A DNA stretch of 64,000 nt from an uncultured Ruminococcus sp. (GTDB taxonomy: Bacteria > Bacillota > Clostridia > Oscillospirales > Ruminococcaceae), in contig UQPZ01000003.1 in the NCBI GenBank assembly GCA_900543145.1, forward strand, positions 62,001-126,000, written 5' to 3'. The translations under genes were made by a program, and so were the position numbers. Numbering within the stretch: the stretch's first letter is position 1; the number at the start of each line of letters is the position of its first letter. Under the pieces are notes generated by a model. That model was not told where the DNA came from, did not search any database, and worked only from the letters and a program-made list of their open reading frames with translations. Positions 25,174 to 33,300 of this stretch are shown piece after piece.

Positions 25174-26061
25174 ATGTTTGCACAATTTTTCGGCGGTTAT
25201 CTCCTGAATAAAAATCTGGTCACAGCTGAAGATCTTGCTCAGGCGATAGAAGATAAGGCCAATACAAGAGCACGTCTTGGGGTTCTGGCGATCAACGCGG
25301 GTCTTATGACGGCTGAACAAGTCGAACATATCAATGTAGCACAGCAAAGTGTAGATAAACGCTTCGGAACGCTTGCAGTCGAATTCGGCTATTTAACGGA
25401 AGCAGACGTAGACCGTTTGTTGTCTGAGCAGCCGAAGGATTATCTCGTTCTGGGACAGACCCTTGTAAATAACGGTGCGCTTACAAATGCTCAGTTTGAA
25501 GACGCCATTAACAATTACAAAGCTGAAAACAAGCTGTCCGATGAGGATATTTCAAGCAGCAAGAATGAAAAACTGCTTGAGCTTGTCAATAAGTTCTATC
25601 ACTTTAATACTGCGGAATATGCCCGTATTTATGCCGCTTATGTAACTCTGCTTTATAAAAATATTATCAGATTTATAGGCGATGATTTTACTCCGTACGA
25701 ATCTTCCGTTGCCAGAAGCTTTGACGCCGTAAATATCGTCAGCCAGAAAATAAACGGCAAATATAAGGCCCGTATCTGTATTGCCTGCGGTCATGACGAG
25801 TATATTCACATAGCAGAGCGTTTTTCCAAGGAAAGCTTAAATGAGATCTCAGAGTATACCGACGCAGCTGTCGGAGAATTTCTCAACGTAACAAACGGAC
25901 TCTTCTCGGTTAGCGAATCAAATGAATACGGAAACGAGCTGACCCTAGAGCCTCAGGAATTTATTAAATCCGGAAATGTAAAATTTGAAAAAGACGCATT
26001 CTGTATACCGGTAGCTTTTTCGTTCGGAGAAGTAATTTTTATAATTTCGATCTATGATTAA
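25174..26061 (+). CDS. CheX-type phosphatase fused to MshEN-like repeats
   Basis: A 295-aa protein. Residues about 1-120 contain three related ~40-residue units (R-L-G-V-L-A-I-N-A-G-L-M-T-A-E-Q, R-F-G-T-L-A-V-E-F-G-Y-L-T-E-A-D, V-L-G-Q-T-L-V-N-N-G-A-L-T-N-A-Q), resembling the MshEN domain that binds c-di-GMP in other proteins. Residues about 150-290 look like CheX/CheC phosphatase, with the active motif E-F-L-N in V-G-E-F-L-N-V-T-N-G. It is expected to dephosphorylate the CheY-like protein encoded 3 nt upstream. Nucleotide binding is a hypothesis. Confidence 0.75.
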   Translation: MFAQFFGGYLLNKNLVTAEDLAQAIEDKANTRARLGVLAINAGLMTAEQVEHINVAQQSVDKRFGTLAVEFGYLTEADVDRLLSEQPKDYLVLGQTLVNNGALTNAQFEDAINNYKAENKLSDEDISSSKNEKLLELVNKFYHFNTAEYARIYAAYVTLLYKNIIRFIGDDFTPYESSVARSFDAVNIVSQKINGKYKARICIACGHDEYIHIAERFSKESLNEISEYTDAAVGEFLNVTNGLFSVSESNEYGNELTLEPQEFIKSGNVKFEKDAFCIPVAFSFGEVIFIISIYD

Positions 26062-26071
26062 TAAGCAAATA

Positions 26072-26106
26072 AAGCCGCGAAGCAAAAAAGCTTTGCGGCT
26101 TATTTT
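26072..26106. terminator. Bidirectional terminator, cheX end and pilus operon end
   Basis: AAGCCGC-G-AAGC pairs with GCTT-T-GCGGCTT (26072-26101), with ATTTTT after it on the plus side and A/T-rich sequence on the other. It overlaps the stop of the last pilus-operon gene. Confidence 0.75.
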
Positions 26107-26741
26107 TATGTCCTGACTGCCCTTACCGCAACTCTGCTCCAACCGCTCCAGGTGCAGGTAAACAGCGTAAGATCCCAATCATCGGAATTTGAAAGCATTG
26201 AATCAATATCCGTACCGTTTATCAGATCAGTCTGAATAGCTTCAAAGGTAAATTCACGTCCGTATATATCTGTAAAAATAATCTTGCTTCCGCTGTTAAG
26301 CTCATCAAGTCGGGCAAAAAAATCCTTGTAATTATGCGCTGCAATTACAATATCCCTCTGTTTAATAGTTCCTGAATACCTGCATGGCGAAATATTAAGG
26401 TTATCGTAGCTCCACTCGCTCATAACAGGAAGCTCTACCTCAATATCAGGAATTGAAATAATTCCGATATACAGCCTGCCGTCTATTTCAATATATCCTT
26501 CATCAGATATATCAGCGCTCTCCTCCTCCGAAGCCTCGGACATATCCTTATCAGATACAAAAGAGGTTTCGGTAATTTTATTTTTCAGAGTATCCAAAAC
26601 GCTTCTCATATTTTTTTCACTTTGGTTCTCATGATAGCAATTCCATAAAACAAGGGACAATGCCGCCAAAAGCAACACCGCCCCTGCAGCTATCAGAAAC
26701 CGTCCTTTTGAGTTTCTTTCAGCCATAATATTTTTTATCAC
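26106..26741 (-). CDS. Second sortase of the pilus operon
   Basis: A 211-aa sortase with one N-terminal membrane anchor (about residues 13-35), an acidic linker, and a catalytic domain with His in A-A-H-N-Y, Cys in L-F-T-C-T-W and Arg in S-R-V-A-V-R. It lacks the C-terminal helix of class C enzymes, so it may attach the finished pilus to the wall or load the minor pilin. The start is GTG 26741, overlapping the TGA of the pilin gene; ATG 26726 is an alternative. It is the last gene of the operon. Confidence 0.85.
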   Translation of the reverse strand: MIKNIMAERNSKGRFLIAAGAVLLLAALSLVLWNCYHENQSEKNMRSVLDTLKNKITETSFVSDKDMSEASEEESADISDEGYIEIDGRLYIGIISIPDIEVELPVMSEWSYDNLNISPCRYSGTIKQRDIVIAAHNYKDFFARLDELNSGSKIIFTDIYGREFTFEAIQTDLINGTDIDSMLSNSDDWDLTLFTCTWSGWSRVAVRAVRT

Positions 26742-27706
26742 TTTCTCTTTGAATTAACTCTTACTCCGACTGCTATCAATATAAGACCTGCAGCAGAAAG
26801 CGCCGGAACAGGCCACCAAAGCTGTCCTGTCTGAGGAAGCTTGCCTCCGTTTGAGGACGTTTCAGTTTCAGAGCCGATATCAGTTTCCGAAGAATCAGTA
26901 GTTACAGATGTGCTGTAGCTGTTGACTATCGTAAACTGAGTTTCATTAGATTTGTAGCTGACTTGGTAATCCTTGGGTATATCCTTTTCTTTTATCTTCC
27001 ACTCCGAATCGGCGCTTGCGCTCCATTTATAAGACCAGCCGTTTGCTTCGTTAAGCTCAACAGTTTCCTTAAGAACACCGTCACAGTAAAGCTCAACGCT
27101 TATAGCTTCCGGTCTTACGTCAATATTGTCATTTTCCCAAAGCTTTATAACCTTAAATTCCGTTATATCAGGGGAAGGGATTTCGGTTACCGTGAACTTC
27201 GGATAAACAGTCAGGTCAAAAGTTTCTCCGCCATTTTCCGTCAGTTCAATAAGAGCTGCACTCGGAGTATAAAGCTTACCTCCGGCCTCTGCAGAACTGC
27301 CGGTTATAAGGTACAGACCTGGCGTTAAGCCTTCAAAGACTGCCTCTCCTTTGCTGTCCGTACTCCTCTCGGCAGCCGGTGCAAGCTTGTCCACCACAGC
27401 ATAGTTTTCAAGAGTAGCAGCAGCTTTCTGTACCGCCGAAACTGACATATCGTCAAGAGCTACAGGATATTCAGCAAAGTCTCCTTCGAGAGCAAATGAG
27501 CCGTCATCTTGCCTTGAACCGACACGGAAGACCCTCATCTTCATGTCCGAAAGCACTGCCTCATCAGTTTTGCATATAAGCGTCAAAACCCCGTAAGCTT
27601 CGCTTTTATCATTGCTTGCAGCAGCCGTTATCCCCGAACAGGCAAGCATCATCAGTGCAGCTATGCATAAAACTAAGCTAAAAAGCCGTTTCGTCTTTAA
27701 TTTCAT
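26738..27706 (-). CDS. Minor (basal) pilin with Cna-B domain and LPQTG signal
   Basis: A 322-aa surface protein: signal peptide (residues 1-29), a first SpaA-like beta domain (about 35-175; A-V-F-E-G-L-T-P-G-L-Y-L-I-T), a Cna-B domain (about 180-265; K-L-W-E-N-D...S-Y-K-W-S), a Thr/Ser linker, then L-P-Q-T-G, a hydrophobic span and the basic tail NSKRK. Size and place in the operon fit a basal subunit that ends the pilus. The RBS is AGAGGTGA. It is 13 bp downstream of the class C sortase gene and overlaps the next sortase. Confidence 0.87.
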   Translation of the reverse strand: MKLKTKRLFSLVLCIAALMMLACSGITAAASNDKSEAYGVLTLICKTDEAVLSDMKMRVFRVGSRQDDGSFALEGDFAEYPVALDDMSVSAVQKAAATLENYAVVDKLAPAAERSTDSKGEAVFEGLTPGLYLITGSSAEAGGKLYTPSAALIELTENGGETFDLTVYPKFTVTEIPSPDITEFKVIKLWENDNIDVRPEAISVELYCDGVLKETVELNEANGWSYKWSASADSEWKIKEKDIPKDYQVSYKSNETQFTIVNSYSTSVTTDSSETDIGSETETSSNGGKLPQTGQLWWPVPALSAAGLILIAVGVRVNSKRK

Positions 27707-27719
27707 TTATTTATCACCT

Positions 27720-28616
27720 CTACTGATTATCAGTTCCGTTTTCTCCGCCGTCATTATCATTGTTTGCTATATCTGATAACAGAATATCCTTCGGCGAATG
27801 TTTTTTTCTGCCTCCGAATATCCAGAAGATAATCAAAGCAAGCAGCAGCGGAGCGGCAATTAACGGAAAAACCGTCATTGGATCGAGCTGAACTGCGTCC
27901 GCTGTAACCTTTGTTACTGAAGAATAAACCGTATCAGTTCTCTTTCCTCTTACTAAAAGTCTGTGTGAATTAATTCCGTAAGGGGTACAGGTCATAAGAG
28001 TAACATAATCACCGCCCGGTATTACCGCTAGATCGTCAATATCTTCAGGCTTTACGATAAGTATCTTATCTACTTCGTAAGTAAATACCTCGTTAAGGAC
28101 CGTTATCGTAAAAGTATCGCCTTCTGTCAGATCGTCCAGATTGCTGAAAAGCTTTGCAGACGGAAGACCTCTGTGCGCTGAAATGACAGCGTGAGTATCA
28201 GTTCCTCCAACCGGAAGCGTAGAACCCTGCAAATGCCCTACTGCAATATTAAGCACCTCGGCGCTTGTACCGTGATAAATCGGAAGATCGACTCCTATAG
28301 CGGGAATAGTAACATAGCCCATGATTCCCGTACCTGTGATATCCAGTATATTTTCATAGCCGGAAACCTTGTTATAATCCTTGAAAGGAGCGGACAATCT
28401 GCAAAGGCGGTCGTTGTATTCCTCCGCTTTTCTAAAAATATCCTCAAAATCTTCCTTGTTCATTTCGCTTACTTTTTTATTATAGGTTTCTATTGCACGG
28501 CTCTGAGTCCGTGAATTCCACCAGTCGCTTATTATCGGATAAAGCATCACGGAGAGCCCCACCAGCAATATTACCAGTAATATAATCGTAGATATCTTAC
28601 TGTTCTTTTTCCTCAT
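27720..28616 (-). CDS. srtC: Class C (pilus-polymerising) sortase
   Basis: A 298-aa class C sortase with both hallmarks: an N-terminal helix (about residues 8-28) and a C-terminal helix (about 250-270) followed by a basic tail. The catalytic residues are His in I-S-A-H-R-G-L-P, Cys in L-M-T-C-T-P-Y and Arg in S-H-R-L-L-V-R-G. Its task is to link major pilin subunits through the pilin-motif lysine and the LPxTG threonine. RBS GGGAGG. It follows the major pilin gene after a stable stem-loop. Confidence 0.95.
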   Translation of the reverse strand: MRKKNSKISTIILLVILLVGLSVMLYPIISDWWNSRTQSRAIETYNKKVSEMNKEDFEDIFRKAEEYNDRLCRLSAPFKDYNKVSGYENILDITGTGIMGYVTIPAIGVDLPIYHGTSAEVLNIAVGHLQGSTLPVGGTDTHAVISAHRGLPSAKLFSNLDDLTEGDTFTITVLNEVFTYEVDKILIVKPEDIDDLAVIPGGDYVTLMTCTPYGINSHRLLVRGKRTDTVYSSVTKVTADAVQLDPMTVFPLIAAPLLLALIIFWIFGGRKKHSPKDILLSDIANNDNDGGENGTDNQ

Positions 28617-28632
28617 GGAGTCCTCCCTAACG

Positions 28633-28660
28633 TCTGCCGGCAGAATTTACTGCCGGCAGA
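28633..28660 (-). promoter_or_regulatory. Intra-operon stem-loop between major pilin and sortase genes
   Basis: A perfect 11-bp inverted repeat, TCTGCCGGCAG (28633-28643) and CTGCCGGCAGA (28650-28660), with a 6-nt loop and no T-run after it on the minus strand. It fits an RNA processing or 3'-end protecting hairpin that would favour the pilin transcript over downstream genes. Confidence 0.6.
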
Positions 28661-28690
28661 AAAGCTATAGGTAATTTATTGATTCAGAAA

Positions 28691-30292
28691 TCAGTTTTCA
28701 CGGTTTTTCATGCGCTTCTTAGCGATCAGGAGGATTCCCGAACCGGCAACAAGCACTCCTCCGGAAATATAGAATATAGTAGTACCGATTCCGCCTGTCG
28801 AAGGAAGCTCGGCACCGGTGTTATTAACAACTGTGATCTCTCCGATTCCCGTATCGGCGGAAGCTGTTCCGTTAACATCTCCGGCCTTGACCGTAAGGTC
28901 TGTCAGAGCGTCAGCAGCTCCGTCCCAATTCTGTCCGTTAGAAGTAGTTGCAGTAAGAGTAACGGTTATAGGACTTGTAAGCTTATTATATCCTGTAGGA
29001 GCTTCCTCTTCAGTTAGAATATACTCTCCGTCCTCGATACCAATAACCTTGAACAGACCGTTTGTGTCAGATGTGAGAACCGACGCCGAGTTTTTATCTG
29101 CAGTCCAGCCGATCACCTTTCCGTCAGCGCCAACCTGAACGTACATATTGTCGCTTGATCTCTGGAGAGTAAACTTTGCGTCCGATAGTTTTTTGGATGC
29201 GTCTTCGCCGTCAATCTTAACAGTATCAAGCTCGTATGTAAATACAACTACCTTATCGACAGGAGTTTTACCTGTATTGTCTGTATCTCCTGTACCGGAA
29301 GCATCAGGCTTGTTTGAAAACTCAAGATATACCTCATTGGGGTTTCCCGAATTGCCGATCACAGCGTTTTCATTAAGCTTAGCAGTATATTCAACTATGA
29401 TTTTACTGTCCTTTGTTACTCCTTCGATAGCTTTTACATCATCACAGGTAACAGTAAGAGAAGTTCCCTGATAAGAAACTGTAAATTTATCGGTAACAGA
29501 AGTCTTTGTGCTTCCGTTGACAATATATACGGCTGCATCGTTATTATAAGTAAGACCTGCGCTTAAGGTATCATTGAAAATATATTTATATGTATCATAA
29601 TCGCCGAGTCTGTCCGGCAGAGTTCCTATAAGCATGAAAGGAACATTGTCGCTTATATCCCAGTCTGCAACGTCGTTGAAGCCTTCGCCGTATCCGTCGT
29701 CAGCATTATAGGATTCTTCCTTTACCTTTTTCTCAACAGCCGGAACAGCGCTCTTCGGCGTTACATTTATATCCCCTGCAACCTTCAGCATAAGCTTTGA
29801 ATAGGCGTCGGTTTCCGGTACTGTATTATCTTTTATAAGATAATAGCCCGCGCTTAGATTATCAATTTTTCCGCCCTCTGCAACATTTCCAGATGGAGAA
29901 GTCAGGTTTTCAGCAACTACCGCAGCAAAGGCAAAAGCTTCTTCGGAATCGTCAACAAATTTTCCGATAACCGCTGCAACATCTGCGGCAGTTGTACAAT
30001 CAGCAAACTTTCCGCTTAGAGCAGCATTATTAGTGCTTTTCAATGCGTTAAGCAGAGCAGGACCGTCAACGCTGTCTCCCCAGGTTATAAGCTTCAGAGT
30101 AGTGCCTGAAAGCTCTCCCTTGAAAATCTGATAAACATCATAGGTGTGGCTTGCGCTTGTTCCGTCTATAGTAATTGAATAGGTTGCTTCAGCTGAAGAA
30201 GCAAAAGCTGTAAACGAAACAGAAGCTGTTACCATGCTTGCAGCTATAACTGCAGCAGCTGCCATTCCGGCAAATTTCTTAATCAAACTCAT
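28691..30292 (-). CDS. Major pilin subunit (isopeptide-forming backbone, LPSTG)
   Basis: A 533-aa backbone pilin: signal peptide (about residues 1-32), N-terminal domain with pilin motif I-N-V-T-P-K (acceptor Lys about 190), a fimbrial isopeptide D2-type domain (about 200-360), and a C-terminal SpaA/Cna-B domain (about 365-490) with the E-box L-T-E-E-E-A-P-T-G-Y. It ends in L-P-S-T-G, a helix and KKRMKNREN. I start it at ATG 30292, which has GGAGG at proper spacing; this leaves 19 bp to the tip gene and removes the overlap that a longer ORF (to 30358) would create. Confidence 0.92.
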   Translation of the reverse strand: MSLIKKFAGMAAAAVIAASMVTASVSFTAFASSAEATYSITIDGTSASHTYDVYQIFKGELSGTTLKLITWGDSVDGPALLNALKSTNNAALSGKFADCTTAADVAAVIGKFVDDSEEAFAFAAVVAENLTSPSGNVAEGGKIDNLSAGYYLIKDNTVPETDAYSKLMLKVAGDINVTPKSAVPAVEKKVKEESYNADDGYGEGFNDVADWDISDNVPFMLIGTLPDRLGDYDTYKYIFNDTLSAGLTYNNDAAVYIVNGSTKTSVTDKFTVSYQGTSLTVTCDDVKAIEGVTKDSKIIVEYTAKLNENAVIGNSGNPNEVYLEFSNKPDASGTGDTDNTGKTPVDKVVVFTYELDTVKIDGEDASKKLSDAKFTLQRSSDNMYVQVGADGKVIGWTADKNSASVLTSDTNGLFKVIGIEDGEYILTEEEAPTGYNKLTSPITVTLTATTSNGQNWDGAADALTDLTVKAGDVNGTASADTGIGEITVVNNTGAELPSTGGIGTTIFYISGGVLVAGSGILLIAKKRMKNREN

Positions 30293-30311
30293 ATTTCTTC
30301 CTCCATTTTTT

Positions 30312-33300
30312 TTATTTAGCGTTCGTTTTGCAGCGACGCTTATTTTTATAGAATCCATACAGTGCGGCTCCGCAAATTACCGCACCCGCAGCATAGAAGC
30401 CTGCCGTTCCCGTTCCTCCGGTATCGGGCATCTGCACACTTTCGTCCACAGTATCAGATTTGTTTATGATCGATATAGTTCCCCGTGAAACCGAGCCGTT
30501 ATTTGAATAGCTTACAGTAAAACCTTCGATAGCCGTTTTTTCGACTACATAATAATACAGCTGATTACCATTGTTCGGATCACTGGCAGGAAGATTATCA
30601 AACGTAGTGCTCCAGCCGTTTGCCCTATTTAAAACCTGATCGTAGAACACTATCTGTGATCCCTCAGGAATTCCGTCGGCGTTGTTCACTCTGTCAGGAT
30701 CATTCGGAGCTACTGTAGACCAATACAGATCAAACACTATATTCTCTGCGTCTGACGGAGCTGCTATCGTATTGCCGTTTAGATCCTTCCATAGCTTTTC
30801 GACTTTCATTGCATTGTCGTTTTCGATCTCGATAATTCCGTCGGAATTAATACCATTATTATAATATACCGGAGAATACGGAGCGCCCTCTTCCCCGACC
30901 GTATAGTCAACTCCGCCGACATTATAAGCTATTTCCTTAACATAATAATAAACCGGCAGGCTGTTCTTATCTCCGTTAACTAAGTTATCCCATATATATG
31001 TCCATTTACCGTTATTATAAGCTACTGTAACAGGTTCTCCGACTTTATCCAGGTTAACATCAGGCGGGAATCCGTCGCTCTGGTTTATAAGCGAGCTGTA
31101 AAGCTGAAGCGTTACCGTATCGGCTGTATGCGCCTCATTTCCGCCCCAGGTTTTCTGTGCCGTAACCGATATGTTCTTTAGATTAGGAACTGCAAGCGAA
31201 CCGTCCGACAGTATCAGCTTATAAGAATCAACACCCTCAGGAAGCTTTTCAGGCGGCACACGGTAAGCAAAATAGATTGGCTTATCCAAGAGAATATATC
31301 CGTCCGGCGCTTCTGTTTCCACCAGTTTGTACAAAGAGCCGTCCTCTTTGATATTATCTACAAGTTCAAGCTGGAAAGCCTCTGTTTCGCTTGTAGTAAT
31401 TACCGCCGGCGCAGCGTCAGCGCTCCATTCTTCAATTCTCAGCGCCTTAACTCCGTTACCAAGCTTTGAAGCCGCAAGCCATACGTTGTTTTCAGCATCG
31501 TACTTATACAAATTGAAGCTTGCTTTCAGCAGAGTTGAATAATCTCCCGCGTCAACCTTTTCGATCTTTATAGGTGAATTAGCGGTAGATGTTGACTGCG
31601 TATGATCCTTGATAACAAACAGATCTTCATGTACAGCATTATCGGATATTGTCTGAGTATCTATGGAAATATTATTGAATACGCCTACGCTGTCATCAAG
31701 GCTGTCTGTTTCACGCCAGCCGTAATATGTATACTTGATCCTGATATGTTTACCGTCAGGTACATTGAATGTCAGCTGAGCGGCATATTTATGAAAAGTC
31801 TTAGTAAAATCAGCAGTTATCTGATCTGGCAGCTGATAATTTTGATCCCATGTATTGTTATCAAGCGCAATACCGATATAAGCGCCCTGAGGAATATTGT
31901 TCCATACCTCAAAGCTGCACTCGGCAATTCCGTTTTCATCATAAGTAAGCTGTTCAAACCTTGTATCAGCCGAGTTATTCCATATCCTATTACCGTAAGA
32001 ATCAGTATAATATACAGTACCGCTTACTTTTTTTCCGGCTGTTCCGTATAAAACGATCTTACCCTTGGATTCCGGAAGAAATCCTGATATCCTGTATTCA
32101 GTGTCGGAAACAGCAGTTACTGAAGCCGATGCATCAACGGTTTCCATCGGTCTTGTATCGTCAAGAACATAACTGTACTGACCGCTTGGCAGCGGATGTT
32201 CCTTGCCTTCGGAGTCAACCTCATATATTTTTATGCTTTGCAGGGAAACCTGGAATGCGCCCGGGTCATTGCACACATTCGCAGTTCCGTCGGGATCATA
32301 ATAAGTTCCGCTTTTAAGCGTATCTACAAGCGTAAGGGTATCTCCTGACGATAAGTCATTAGCATCAGGGTTTATATCTACTGTATAATCAATATATCCT
32401 GCAGCGCCGTTAGTCTGACCTCCCGTCTTTGACAGAACACCGACCTCTACCCTCTGGGTCTGAGATATCTCGTCGTACTTTCCGTCTGCGTCCTGAAGTC
32501 TGTTTGTAAACGAAACTGCACCGTTGTTTTCTTTAAGAAGCTTCTCAAATTCCGGAACAGATATCATTGCGCTGTAGGAAATCGAATACTTCTGACCGTT
32601 ATGACCGTTAATAGTAAATGTAATTAGCTGCTGACCGTTTTCCTCTGTGATATTATACCTGTTGCTGTCCCAACTATATGTGGAATTAGGCAGGTCATAT
32701 TTATTGCTCGGATCAGTCCAGCCTTTTACCTTAGCGTCCTCATACAATTTAAGTCCTGCGGGCAGAGTATCTTTCAATACTATCTCAGTACCGCTTGTAT
32801 AAATATGATTATCATTTACCTCGATCAACCATTTAAACAGATAGTATTCCGTACCGTCTATCGTGACCTTATCCAGGTTTTCGGGTTTATACTTTGTAGT
32901 ATCCGAAGTCTGATTAGAAAAATCGCCGTCGTTTTTTGAATACCACGCGTCAAATTTCTTATAAGGTACGCTTCCGTCAGGCTTTATGAAATCAAAGGAT
33001 TTATTATCCTCTTTTCCGTTGAATGAAACGGTGTTTTTATATGTTATCGCTGCTCCGCCCGAAACCTCCGAGTAATCAACAGTACTTGAATAAGTGATCC
33101 TTATATCTCTTATATCATCAAAAAACTCTTCATCTTTAAAGGAAACACTGAAACCGCCGTCTGATCTTACTATAGAATAGTGATCAGCGTTCATAGCAGT
33201 ATATGATGAAGAACCTGCCGGTATATACTCGATAACCGCGCCTGCCGCCTGAGCCTCAGTAATGAAATGCGTTGACGCACTGTCGCCGGTAGTCATAATA

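Noticed and set aside
30293..30358. Overlap of the major pilin and tip adhesin genes
   Set aside because: The extension has no RBS. The pilin starts at 30292 with GGAGG, leaving 19 bp between the genes.
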